Positions 13,227-26,125 of a stretch of DNA of 64,000 nt are shown here, in pieces. Made by a program: the position numbers and the translations under genes. Below the pieces are notes generated by a model. It was not told the DNA's origin. It did not search any database and saw only the letters and a program-made list of their open reading frames with translations. Numbering within the stretch: position 1 is the stretch's first letter; every line of letters starts with the position of its first letter. The stretch comes from Craterostigma plantagineum (Eukaryota > Streptophyta > Magnoliopsida > Lamiales > Linderniaceae): contig JAPQWV010000660.1 in NCBI GenBank assembly GCA_027422505.1, positions 124,001 through 188,000 on the forward strand, written 5' to 3'.

Positions 13227-14895
13227 CTACCTCGCCCCTGAAATCCCACGCCTACCCATATTCCCGAATCTTCTCGCAACGCCGTACACGAGTGTCTTGG
13301 TAAGGAGACCACGGTCAAGACTACATGCGACGAGAATCGCTCCTCCTACGATCAGCAGCTTCGGTATGTGAACTCCTCCCTTTGGTTTTTCATCGGCTGA
13401 TGAGGCCAACAGCTGAGTCTCGGTGGACCCCACCTCGGAACCTTCGAGAACCTTCAAGTAGTCTTGGTCGAGCTTCGTGCATATCTGAGCCATGAGGGCA
13501 TGGTGGGTCAGAGGCGCGCCTGAAGCTCTGTGCTTTTGGTAAGCTCTGAAACCCTTTTCGATGTTCTTGACAGTTCCCCACATTCCTTGCCTCACGCCGA
13601 ACTTCGCCACCTCCCATGGAATGCCCATGTCTTCGTAGTGGAAGAGTATCACCTCGCAAGCTGATGATGATTGCCCGTTTCCCTTTCTCGATTCACCTGT
13701 TCATTGCATACGAAGTGCGATGACTGAGGGAATTCTTGGAGCGCAAAGAGTTAGCATAAGCTGGTTTTCTTACCTGCTTGAATGAACCAGCTTGAGTAGT
13801 AAAGATCGACTCGCCTAGGTTTTTCTTTCCTTGGCACCGAAGAACATGGTACTCCCTGTTTTGAGCATGCAAATGGTGGGTGAGATTCTTGCAATTTCCC
13901 ATCAAGAAATGGAAATGAGCTGAACTTTTTACCTTAGTTACGCAGTAGTACGATTTCCCCGATTCCCACATTCGACGGCCTATTATGTACTCACGGTCGC
14001 TGCAGAAGAATGGAAACTGTACACCGAAGGATAGAGATTCAGATACAAATACTTCTGGGAAGATGATGAATGATAGGTATTCAACAAAAAACCTTGCGTA
14101 TCCAATGAACCATCATATTTCCCGTACTTGGGCATTCTTCTAAAATCTCAGCGTGTACGAGCATATTGTCCCACTTCATTCGGAACTCGTCGTCCCAGAA
14201 AAAATCCCTCATGAGTTCTGGCGTTGCGTCTTCGTATACGGTTCTGCTGCAATACTGAGGAGGACCATTCTGAAAAACAGAAGAAAACATAAGCTTACGA
14301 CATAAACAAGATTAATTTAAATAGGTGAAGGAAGATGGATCTGTGAAAGTACCTTAGGTTCCCTTTGCCAAGCTTGGTAACTCATAGTCTGCGTTGAATG
14401 ATCCATCATGTGCTTCCATGAGGGACCTCCATCATTCCTCTCAACAAGATGGCATAAGTATTCTAAGTCATCACCGTTAACAAGTGCCTCCTCTTCTTTC
14501 CGTGATTTGGACAAACTATTTCAAGCAAAACATAATGCACAATGTGCTTAAACATCAGAAGTCAAAGGGGGATGAACATGAAATGGTTAAGAAAATCACC
14601 TGCCAACATCATCATTACAATCGGAGGAGGCCATTTGTTCCTTCTCAACAACATCATTCGACACCAAAGAAGCAAAGCAAGGGACCTTAGCGTTAGCAGC
14701 AGAAGGTGAGGAAGGTGCTGATATGTTAAACTTGGAATTCTTTAAACTACCCCACCTTGGTTTCCATGCCCATCCCACGATAATACCAAAAAGAAAAGCA
14801 ACCCAAACAGGCACCAACAGCTTTATCACCCCCATCATTACAGCCCATGTAGTGGGCCTCTCGAAAATTTCCAGGAATGTCTCAACAAAGGCCAT
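13227..14895 (-). CDS. START-domain lipid-transfer protein with N-terminal membrane segment
   Basis: Six exons (14895-14600, 14515-14353, 14269-14093, 14016-13933, 13855-13774, 13696-13227) encode 423 residues with consistent phases. An N-terminal hydrophobic helix (WAVMMGVIKLLVPVWVAFLFGIIVGWAW) is followed by a linker. The START/PCTP-like fold then starts at LEYLCHLVERNDGGPSWKHMMDHS and includes DATPELMRDFFWDDEFRMKWDNMLVHAEILEECPSTGNMMVHWIRKFPFFCSDREYIIGRRMWE, ending in ILFHYEDMGIPWEVAKFGVRQGMWGTVKNIEKGFRAYQ. A second hydrophobic stretch (LLIVGGAILVACSL) is near the C-terminus. It matches the plant START proteins of the At4g14500/At3g13062 group. The ligand is not known; phosphatidylcholine is a family guess. 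Confidence 0.9.
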
Positions 14896-15401
14896 ATAGC
14901 TTTTTTTTTTTTGACAAAGCACGCAAGGAAATGTATACCCTAACAGAGGCTAGATGATACAACAGGTATACAAGAGGCCAAGTATGTACAGTTTATACAG
15001 AGGATTGAGAAAACAAGAAAGGTTGAATCCTTATCGGTGCAGCTCGTTATAAAGATTGAACCTTTCTTCAGATTGAAAAAAGAAAAATCAAAGAATAATA
15101 TAAGCTGTGGTCCAGTGGTTGAGACATCGACAACCAATGCTCTTGCAGGTGTTTAAAACTCCACCGTCAGTTTTAGATAGGATTGCACAGGGTTGAGTTA
15201 GTTAGTCCTATGACAAGAATTGGATAGATTTTCTCTATTTTTGCCTCCCTATTTTTTCTGGATAGGATTGAGCAAACGAGGTTTCTTAGTTCTGCACGGC
15301 GAAAGTGCCGTGATTTTTGTCGATGCGATATTGATGGAAAGCGAATATCCACTTCCGCGTATTTATGGGACGAAAATTCCATTTTTCGTTTGGTAGCTAT
15401 G
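14896..15401. other. START gene promoter with a possible tRNA-derived SINE head
   Basis: Upstream region of the START gene up to the hAT target duplication. At 15107-15162 the plus strand has GTGGTCCAGTGGTTGAGAC and GGTGTTTAAAACTCC. Their spacing resembles Pol III box A and a degenerate box B, as in tRNA-derived plant SINEs. I cannot find an A or T tail with flanking duplications, so this is tentative. Confidence 0.3.
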
Positions 15402-15409
15402 CTCTGGCC

Positions 15410-17974
15410 TAGGGGTGGGCGTTCGGGTTCGGGTTTTCGGGTAAACCCGATCCGATCGGGTTCGGGTAGTTCGGATCGGGTAAATCGGATATTTTTTCGG
15501 GTATCGGATAACCCGATACCCGAATTAATTATGTCGGGTCGGGTGTCGGGTAGTTGAATTAGTACCCGATACCCGATCGGGTACCCGAGCATTTTTACTA
15601 AGCCCATTAAAAAATATATTATATACAAATAACCCTGATTCCACTATTTTAGCCCACTAATTATTCGTAGCCCAGTTAGAAATAACAATTAAAAAACCCC
15701 TTTACCACTCCAACAATCTCACTGACTCACTCCAGCCACGAAGGAATAAAATGCAACTGCACTGCAATCCCTAAATCTAATAGCCAAAAATTGATAGACG
15801 AATCAAAATTGCAAATAAGAAAGGTATCACACTTTCTCTTGTCTTGTTACTGCGTGTCTTGTCTTTATGCGAGGTGCATTTGTATACATATGCATAAAAT
15901 ATGTTTTGTTTGTGTGGGCAAGGTGAATAGTCGATTGAATACTATGTATATTAATATTAATATTGTGTGGGCTGTGGTGTGTGCATTGCAATGCAACTAG
16001 GGCGTGTTATATTATGTACTACTGTAGTCTCTTTAGTCACTGTATTATTATATGCCTTGGATTCGAACTCAATAAAGGCAAGGGTCGGCTTATCTTTTCT
16101 GTCACGGTTGATAATGCGTCATCTAATGATGGAGCCGTTCTTTACTTGAAGAGGAGGTTCGTTAATTGGGGCCACAATATATTGGGTGGAAAATATGTGC
16201 ATATGAGATGTGTTGCACATATAATCAATCTTGTCGTACAAGACGGTTTGAGAGATAAAACAGAGAATGAAGCCATCTCTCGCATCCGGGGAGCAATAAG
16301 ATACATTCGGAATTCTCCGGCTCGATATAAAAGATTTCAAGAATGCGTCGAGCTAGAGAAAATACAATCGGGTAAATTATTGTCTCTCGATGTGTCAACG
16401 AGATGGAATTCTACTTATTTGATGTTGGATTCCGCTTTACGCCTTAGAAGAGCTTTTGATGCATTTGAAGATGCCGATCCTCATTACAAAATAGACCTAA
16501 GTAAGTACCCGTTCGATGGGGTGCCGAATGATCGTGATTGGATTAGAGCGAAGTTCTTGCTTAACATTTTGGGGCGCTTCTACAGATTGACGTTGCGAAT
16601 TTCAGGTTCTTTGCATGTCACATCTAATGTTGTTTTTCATGAAATATGCGAGGTTGATATGATCCTCAAGGAGTGGATAAATGGTAATGATGTTGAGTTG
16701 ACTTTGATGGCAAAAAGGATGAAGGAAAAGTTTGACAAATATTGGGGATCAATCGAAAGAATGAATATGGTTGTGTATTATGCAGTGATTGTTGATCCGC
16801 GCCATAAACTCGAGTTTCTGGAGTTTTCTCTTGATCAAATGTATGGTGAGATTGGTAAGAGCGAAAAAATGAAGGAACAGATAAAGACGGGACTTCATGG
16901 TTTATTTGATGACTATATGCTCAGATATAGTCGTAATCTTCAACAAATTTCACGAAGTTCAGATATATCTTCTAGCCAATCTTCGACCGCATGTTCTACA
17001 GACACAGAGCAATCGAGGAAGTATTCTACTGCCTTTGAAGATGATCAAGGGATAGATAAGAGATTTTCCTTAAAGCAACAATTTAGAATGTTCAAGACGG
17101 AGGTAAGAGGCGAGCATGTGAAATCAGAACTTGAGAAATATCTAAGTGAAGACATTGAAGATGATAAAGAAGGATTTGATATATTAAAATGGTGGAAAGC
17201 AAATGCCGAAAGGTTTCCAATCCTCTCTAAAATGGCTCGGGACATCTTGGCGGTTCCGGTCTCCACCGTTGCTTCAGAGGCTGCATTTAGCACCGGAGGC
17301 CGAGTTCTTGACACGTTTAGGAGTTCTCTTTCCCACGGATAGTTCAAGCCATCATATGTTCTCAAGATTGGTTTCGTCATGACTCAAAGCCAATAAATGT
17401 GGAAGAAGATTTAAGCGAAGTTGAGATGGTTGAAAAAGGTATGTGTTTATTTTCTAATTGCGATGGACTTATTTCCTTAACTTATGAAAATTTATTCTTT
17501 TTCGTGTAGAGTTGACGAAATCCGGCGTTGACATGACGATTATCGATATTTGACGCCTCACAGTTGGATGAGAAGATGGAGTTGAGAAGAACTCAGATAT
17601 TTTGTTATATGCTGCTACGCTCAAGTTTTTTTTATATATGTATTTGCAATGAAATAGCTTTTGTGTTTTTCTGCTTTTTGTCTTGGCTTTTGGTATTTGA
17701 CTACGCATTGTAATATTTTATGCCTTGCATTATTTTACGCCTCGAGTTGACATGACGTTTTTTTAACGCCTAGCATTATTTTATTTTTATATTATAAATT
17801 CAAAATTGGGTACCCGACTACCCGATGTCGGGTATCCGAACCCGATATGTACCCGACAAGCGGGTACCCGCCGTAGATCGGGTCGGTTCGGGTAGTGAAA
17901 ATTTTAACCCGAACCCGAACTACCCGAACCCGAACTACCCGAAACCCGACTACCCGATCCGACGCCCACCCCTA
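15410..17974 (+). mobile_element. hAT-family DNA transposon with TIRs and 8-bp target duplication
   Basis: The element is 2565 bp. It opens TAGGGGTGGGCGTTCGGG and closes with the inverted form ending CGCCCACCCCTA. Both ends are packed with subterminal copies of CGGGTA/ACCCGA-type motifs in opposite orientation, typical transposase-binding arrays. The flanks are the perfect 8-bp duplication CTCTGGCC at 15402-15409 and 17975-17982, the hallmark length of hAT insertions. The interior holds an Ac-like transposase remnant. The perfect target duplication and clear termini suggest a fairly recent insertion of an already damaged copy, mobilised in trans. It sits between the START gene 5' end and the NMD3 pseudogene. 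Confidence 0.95.
15963..17553 (+). pseudogene. Ac/RICESLEEPER-type hAT transposase, N-truncated and frameshifted
   Basis: The open stretch to 17342 encodes the C-terminal two thirds of a hAT transposase. It has the VTVDNASSND catalytic-core motif, the CVAHIINLVVQDGL C..H motif, RWNSTYLML, DPRHKLEFLEF, and the dimerisation segment ending PVSTVASEAAFSTGGRVLDTFRSSLS. The BED zinc finger and the first catalytic Asp region are absent, so an internal deletion has removed the 5' part. Near 17331-17335 one base appears missing: the frame stops at LSHG, while the next frame continues with PRIVQAIICSQDWFRHDS... to a donor at 17438 and a short last exon from 17510. The protein therefore cannot be complete. 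Confidence 0.88.
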
Positions 17975-18252
17975 CTCTGGCCTGCTGAAGCTTCTAGCTA
18001 ATTTGCTCTTTACACCATTTTAGTTTGTGTTATTTATTATTTGGTCCTCGTACTTTCTGCTTGATGGATTTTTACCTCAACGGTATTCAAAACATTTACA
18101 TGGTCCTCATATTTAGTAAGCATCGGCCCACAAACTGACTAAGCCTTCAGCCCATTTAATATTATCAGAACGATTATGAAAACCTAGTCTTTAACTAGCA
18201 TTCGATTCGTGGAACGAAGCCCTAGCTCTCACCTTTCATCGTTCTTAGAAAA

Positions 18253-19678
18253 TGCAGCTCGATCAAGGTGCATATATTTTGTGATTCAATTGGAAAACTG
18301 ATGCGTGGATTGATTTGTTTTGTTGTGTTACTTTCTTAAAACCTGTAACTATTAGTTTTCTTCGAATTTCGTGGACGTGATTTTCGTTTGAGGAAAACCT
18401 AGCTAGACCATTTAGGCCGTCCTTTGATGTCGAGGCCTTCGTTTCCAATACGTTTGAGTTACTATGTGTAATTTGTATCCAACAGCTGTCTTTTTTATGT
18501 TATACAGATATGGACATCACAGAAGGCCTACAGAAGCATGTTGTAATCATCCATTGCCCTGAATGCAACAGCTACTTGCAGCCGCCAAGAACATGGCTTA
18601 AGGCCCAATTGGAATCTAATGAGCTGCTTAATTTATGCGTCGAGAGATTGAGGAACATGGATAATGTCCGTATAGTACATGCCGAGTTCCTATGGACCGA
18701 GCCTCACTCCAAGAGGATTGAGGTTAAACTGAGGGTTCAGAAAGAAGTTCAAAATGGAGCGATCCTCGAACAATCTCACGTAGTTGAATACGTTATACAA
18801 GAGCATACGTGCTGGTCTTGTACGATGATTCGGGCAAATCCTGACCATTGGGTGGCCGTTGTACAGTTGAGGCAACATGTCCCTTCTCGCCGAAGAACGT
18901 TTTTCTATTTGGAGCAGCTTATTTTCACGAACGAAGCTGCTAAATCTGCTGTAAGGATCAGGCGAATGAACCATGGCATCGATTTCTTCTTCAATAAGCT
19001 CGGCCATGGTTTGCAGTTTGTCAACTTTGTGGACAGAGTAGCTCCAGTTAGGATTCGTCACGATAGGAAACACATGCCTCATGATGATCCAAAGCACAAT
19101 AACTTCAACTACAAGCGGATTTTCTCGGTCGAAATCTGCCCCATTTGTTACGAAGACTTAATCTGTCTTCCACCGGAAGTTTCCGTGAGCTTAGGCAACC
19201 TCGGACCACTGGTGATATGCAACAAAGTGGACAAAGACATTGCTTTATTAGACCCATTCACTCTAAGGCAGACCTACCTCGACGCCGAGAAGTATTGGAG
19301 ATCACCTTTCAAGCCCTTATTATCAAGCTCGCAGCTAGTGGAGTACATTGTATTAGACATAGAGCCAGTTCATACAGGAGTCGATATCGGTGGATCGATC
19401 AAGATACATTTTGGCCGATGCCCAAGTTGCCCGCGTTTCAGATTTCGGGGAAAACGACACCATTTTTAATGTCAGGACACACTTGGGCCATCTTCTAAAT
19501 CCTGGGGATAATGCACTTGGATACGACCTATCTTCTGCCAATAGCAGTGGTATCGAATTGGACAAAAATATGTATAAAGATCTCGTTCTTCCCGACGTAG
19601 TGCTGATCAAGAAAAGCTATGAGGAGAGCCTAGTATGACATCGATGATGAAGACAACAATGATGATAGCATGAGCTAG
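18253..19678 (+). pseudogene. NMD3: NMD3 (60S subunit nuclear export adaptor) truncated, frameshifted copy
   Basis: From 18510 the reading frame DITEGLQKHVVIIHCPECNSYLQPP through LLDPFTLRQTYLDAEKYWRS is clearly NMD3, including Zn-binding CPEC, CWSC and CPICYEDL pairs. Three kinds of damage are visible. The usual N-terminus with the first zinc motifs (about 40 residues) is missing. About four extra bases near 19392-19402 shift the frame; the correct frame resumes as RYILADAQVARVSDFGENDTIF. After KKSYEE roughly 100 residues are deleted, leaving only an acidic tail DIDDEDNNDDSMS ending at 19678. A short upstream exon MQLDQ (18253-18268) could splice in frame to 18508, so a shortened transcript is possible. 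A functional product looks unlikely. Confidence 0.85.
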
Positions 19679-19813
19679 TTAATTCTACTTTCTCGTTTTT
19701 TTTTCCTTCTTTCTGGTATTCGAGTGGCAGTACAAGGAACCATCTAGTCTTACTTAGATATTTGGTGCATATTGCTGGAGTTTTAAGTCAATATTTAGAG
19801 GCATATCCTTTAT

Positions 19814-20728
19814 TGTTGGGTTTTAAGATAAATGGGCTTTGGGCCCAAATGGGTATTAACCCATTTAATAAATTCAGTTTCGGTTTTTTTTTTTTAAAAT
19901 CGGGAAGCCATCGAATGTCGAAACGAGAAATCGTTGAAAGATTACGAATCTATGTCACGGGGAATCTAACGAATATTAATAGGCTCAAAACCGAATTCGG
20001 GTGAATGAGAAATTAATTTTCGAAGTTTGCCCTATAATGATTAAAATGGTTGATATTGTTTAAGTGTGGGATTTTAGTGTCCCACATTGGTAAGACACAA
20101 AGAAAAACTTCACTATAACTATAGAAACCATGTGGGTTTATTCAAAAGAGCTTGCCATGTGGGTGGGCTTATATGGGCTTAAGTGGGTTTGGCTTAAGTG
20201 GCTTATTGGGCTTGAGAAGCTCAAATGAGTTTTGGCTCAAATAATAGCCCGAGTGCGAGCTGGTGCCTCGCACCGATGAGCACCGAGCCCGTGCCCGAGG
20301 CCGAGCCGTGCCAAAGTGCGCAATGGGCGCTTTGAGGCGCGCACGCCGCATCTGAGCGAGGAGCATTGGGAAGCTTATGCTCTGGTGAGTTGAAAAATGT
20401 TGCAATCTAGTCCCTGAAAAATTACAAAAGCAGTCCAGCAAGTTCTGGAATTGCGATTAACTCCCTGCGAGGAAAAATCTATAAATAGACCTCCATATGA
20501 GTTGGAAAATTCATTCACTTCAACCCACATAAATCACATCATTCACTCCCAACTTCCTAAAATCCCGAAGCAAGAAAAACTCGAATTTCGAGTACGGTTA
20601 GTCGGAAAAATTCAAATTGTTGTGCTACGATTTCGAATTTAGAAGTCGTTGTATCTTGGAGACGATCGCTGTTAATCGAAAGCACAGAATATCGGGGCGA
20701 TTTCGTCTTACGGACAATGTGTCCAACA
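19814..20728. mobile_element. Possible solo LTR (Copia-like), boundaries unproven
   Basis: The stretch starts TGTTGGGTTTTAAG and has a candidate end TGTGTCCAACA, giving matching TGTTGG...CCAACA termini about 915 bp apart. It is rich in TGGGCTT repeats, carries a TATA-like CTATAAATAG near 20469, and has no coding potential. The 5-bp flanks do not match for these ends. An alternative end at 20781 would give TTTAT on both sides, but a non-canonical terminus. The call rests on composition and termini only. Confidence 0.4.
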
Positions 20729-20996
20729 CACGCCTCGACTACGTCTACGGTAATGGATAGTCTTCATCAACTCCAAGCCTATTTATTCTTCATGTTGTGT
20801 ATAATAGTTATCACCTATGCCCTCATCATCATCTGGGTACTCGCGAATTGTACCTGCGTTTGAAGACACTCCATCTTCCGACTATCTACTGCCGAAGTGT
20901 ATCTATTGCCAAAGCTATCTGCGCAGACCAGACGCAACTGTAGAATCAACATTTATTACATATGATTTGGTTCGAATCGACCTGTGTTTTTTATTT

Positions 20997-22356
20997 TCAT
21001 TTGTATAGTTCCATGATCCAAACTGTGAAGGCAGAGCAGACTTTGCGAAAGCGTTTGAAGCCAGCTTCTTCGGCTAATTTGCGAAATTCCTTCTGTCCTC
21101 TCCTTCCCGCTTGGATTAAAAGCGAGCATCACCATATCTATCTAGTGTGGAGGAAAGCTCAGTTGCCTCACTATCGTTTGGTTCCTCAGAGCAAATGTGC
21201 TCGGTGACGATCACTTTTCCATTCTCTGGGAGTGCCACGTGGCAGTTTTTCAGCAGTTTCAGACATTGCTCGTCGCCCCAGTCGTGACAGACCCTCTTTT
21301 TATTTGCAGCGTATAATATAATACTAAGACGCATGATGAATGAAGGCCCATGCATGCATGAAAACACTATATATGTATGTGTACATATTACCTTCATGAA
21401 AATGGCATCTGCCTTAGGCACGCTAACAAACATGTCTCCACCAACGTGCTCCACTCCTAAATCGAAGAAAAACAAATTGGGAAATCGAAAAGGAAATACT
21501 TACACGCTTTTATATATTCTACGATTTGAATTAATACTATCCACCTGGATACTTTGGGGCATGACGAATGACGTGTGGCAGATCAAAGTTAATGCCTTTA
21601 ATCGATGGATATTTGGAAGTGATGAGATGAAGTGAAGTCCCAACGTTGCCCCCAACGTCGACGAGGGATTCGAGTCCCTCGAACCCTTTGTAGGTCTCAA
21701 GAATTCTCTTCATTATGATATTCGAATTTCGAGACATGGTTTGGTTTAAAACCTCGTTGAATCTTGAATCCTTGGCGGCGTATTCAAATCCACTATCACC
21801 ACCATGGGCTCTGTTAAATGTATTCCTTCAAGAATTGCATCATTAAGTATACTTATTATTAACAAATCAAGACATTATTATGCTGGACGTAATAATTAAG
21901 AAGTCGTTTTATCTTTCATACCATGTTTCGACGAAGCCCTTGTCTAGATTCGTTAGCGCAATTGGAGCACCCATTGAAACACCATCCTCGTTCTTTACGA
22001 AGAACTCGCCAACTTCTCCAAGGGAATAAACCCTCTCTACGCCATTAGTACTGCTGCTGCCATGGCTCATCCTTAAACTGCACTTGACGACTCCTTTGCT
22101 CGCTAGAAACCTTAGGATACGATCTATCAGAAGATGGGCCTCTGGGTTTTGTTCAGCAGCACCGATTCGAGCAGATAATTCAGACGCAGAAAGAAAAGGT
22201 GTCCGAAGAAGGACCTGCGTTTTTAAGGATGTCGTCCAAGAGGCCAAGCTCTACTACTGTCTTAAGTATAGCTAGCGTCGTGAAGCTATGTGCTAGTTTC
22301 ATGGCCGCTTTGTTGCACGCTTCGTCCTTCTCTTTTGTTCTTATCGTTGCTTCCAT
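20997..22356 (-). pseudogene. Caffeic acid O-methyltransferase-like pseudogene with several frameshifts
   Basis: The exon layout of a COMT gene is preserved on the minus strand. The N-terminal part starts MEATIRTKEKDEACNKAAMKLAHS. Downstream are [43 protein letters not shown] (SAM-binding motif), [44 protein letters not shown] and the end [12 protein letters not shown]. The frame breaks near 22203 (one extra G), near 21824 (one base lost at the start of exon 2), near 21140 and near 21090. The expected Trp before VCHDW is Arg. The gene is beyond simple repair by splicing and should be treated as dead. Function of the parent would be methylation of caffeate or related phenols in lignin/phenylpropanoid synthesis. 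Confidence 0.88.
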
Positions 22357-22964
22357 TTTTTTGCGATTTATATACTATCGTTTGAGAGCGAGGAGATTGC
22401 TGATTGCCTGCTGTGTGTATATGTAGTATATTAGTATAAGCATATGTGCCACATACTAGGTATGGCGATGCTATTGATTATGAATTACCCCCTTCCTGCT
22501 ATAACAGTTTATTTATCGAAGATTTATGTTGATACATTAACTAGAAAAGTACACTACTAGTGGTGTACTTTATGACAAGCTACCAAATCAAGTTGGCTAA
22601 TTTACCGATCAATTCTGGTGGGGGGTACGGTACGGATTTGTAGTTTTGAATTTAATTGACACGTAAGAGTTTAGAACAGTAATAATGGTGACTTGCGTAA
22701 GATTGGGAATGAGAGAACGATGAGGACTACTAAAATGTAAGAAGTTGGAACTTAAAATATATATATATATATATATGTGTGTGCAGGGTTGCTTTAGAAA
22801 TTAGAAAATCTGAGCACAGCATTATAATGGACCAATAAACTTTTAAAAGCCCAAGGCCCATTTTAGATGTATAAATACCGGGATTAGGGTTTCGTGGTTA
22901 TAAGGGGAGTTTACGGAGTGACAGTGTCCAGACCCCGACTGCATACTGAACCGCCGACGACAAG
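22357..22964 (+). promoter_or_regulatory. RPS4 promoter with site II and telo-box motifs
   Basis: The last 120 bp hold AGGCCCA at 22854-22860 (site II-like, TGGGCC in reverse), a TATA box TATAAATA near 22870, and ATTAGGGTTT at 22883-22892 (telo-box AAACCCTAA in reverse). This set is typical of plant ribosomal protein and other translation genes. A (TA)n run lies at about 22757-22776. The rest of the stretch shows nothing recognisable. Confidence 0.75.
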
Positions 22965-24558
<1,594 letters not shown>

Positions 24559-24973
24559 GTAGTTGCATTGCGAGAGATGTTATGATCTGTTGTGGTTTTT
24601 AGAATCTCTTTTTCTTGATGAACCTATTTGTGATTTTTATCCTAATTATGGCAAACATTCTGTTGTGTTATCTGGGATTCTTTGTTACTGAATGCTTTGT
24701 GATGAAGTTTGATGATATCCCTTCTCAAATTTGATTGTTTGTAGTTTTTATTAAAAATAAAATGCTCATTGAGTTTGTGTAACTTTTGGACTAATCTATT
24801 ACCCTAAATTACAAGCTGCTCATTGAGTCGTGAAAAGGCTCTCTGTCCATTCAGGGATCGAAAGCTCTCATCGAAAAAAAGTCCCAAAGAAAGGTGCATT
24901 TGGGGGTTTCTTTAGCATTGTATATCTTGTTGTTATCAACAAAAATTATCATTTGAAAGAAAAAGAAAATGAA
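24559..24973. other. Spacer between RPS4 and the Mutator-like element
   Basis: This stretch contains the RPS4 3' UTR and AT-rich sequence leading to the 9-bp target duplication. I see no gene. Confidence 0.5.
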
Positions 24974-25702
24974 AAAAATAATCGAAAATTTACACATAAA
25001 TACCCAATATGAAAAAATCAGCCACTTAGGTACCTTGTCAGAACTATTTTATAGCTAGGTACCCAGTTGAATAAAATTTTTACACTTAGGTACCTAATCA
25101 CCTAAAATTACGAAAATACCCTTTTTAAATGATTTAGAATTTCATTTCAGCTTTTTTCTCTCTGCAAAATCCGATCTTCAGCTCCCCGTCGACGATTTCT
25201 TCTTGCCGACCAACTCCATCTGCTCGTGCCGGTGCCGGACAAGGATCGAAGACCCTATTGAACGTTGGGTTCTCGATTTTGGGGGTTGATTTTATCAGGT
25301 AAGTTTTTCTTTTGGTTTGAGTTAGGTTAATCGATTTTGGGCGTTTGTTCAAGGTTTATCCCAAATCTGGGAGCTCAATGCTATCCATGAGCTCCATATA
25401 AGAGTGGAATGTTAGGATTTGATAGTTATTGAGGCTAATCCGTCGAGATTTGGTTTTCTTTTATGTAACTGTTACGACGTACCATTTCCTATGAATATTA
25501 CGTACCATTGTATGTTGTGTTACCGTACCTAAATACATTATGCGACACAGTCCGATTGGACATTTATGTTATGTAGTATCTTTGTGTATTTATATTACGT
25601 ACCAAGTAACATGTCTATACGTTACCAAAATGTCCAGTTATGGAGTACCAATCTAAACTATACACCGTACCATTTTAACAGGTTGCCATATTATCTGAAA
25701 AT

Positions 25703-25957
25703 ATGGCGTCTGCAAATTCGTTTGATGGCAGGACGTTATTTGCAATGTGTGAGTATAAAAGGGAGTCTTCCTTACTATTAATCAATGAAGCAACGACGCT
25801 TATCGATATATACGTATCCCTCCAAAGAAGGTGGTCGGATATCGATTCCCGGCATGACTCAATAAAGTATCAAGTTCCGTTCCAAAGTTTGTACTCGACA
25901 TTGAAAGAAAATGCGGATTTTCCTTGTACAGAAACCGTACTTGTACAGAAGCCGTAA
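25703..25957 (+). CDS. Possible N-terminal remnant of a MULE transposase
   Basis: 84-residue ORF starting MASANSFDGRTLFAMCEY, with RRWSDIDSRHDSIKYQVPFQSLYSTLKENADF. The pattern (a short beta-strand start, a basic stretch, then I-K-Y-x-V-P and a D-F segment) resembles the PB1-like N-terminal module found on many plant Mutator transposases. The zinc-finger and DDE core that should follow are missing; the sequence goes straight into repeats. It lies about 400 bp downstream of the left leader exon, as expected for the transposase gene. The assignment is inference from pattern. Confidence 0.4.
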   Translation: MASANSFDGRTLFAMCEYKRESSLLLINEATTLIDIYVSLQRRWSDIDSRHDSIKYQVPFQSLYSTLKENADFPCTETVLVQKP

Positions 25958-26125
25958 CGACGTAGCGTCCGTATTTTCCATGTATTTTCTTTTTGCTTTT
26001 GGTCTCATAACCTTTTTCGGTGCTCTTTTGTATGGTATTGGCTCATTCTTTTTCTCTAAATGATGCCAGTAGGTTCGTTTTGTTCAAATGTGTCAATAGT
26101 ATATGGCTCTTTGTTTTTGTCTAAA

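Noticed and set aside
20083..20094. GTCCCACATTGG resembling the snRNA USE
   Set aside because: It belongs to the LTR-like stretch; no snRNA body or correctly spaced TATA box follows.
20817..21008. 63-codon ORF with KCIYCQSYLRRPD
   Set aside because: The single C-x-x-C is not enough for a zinc-finger call; no flanking exons, and it abuts the COMT pseudogene.
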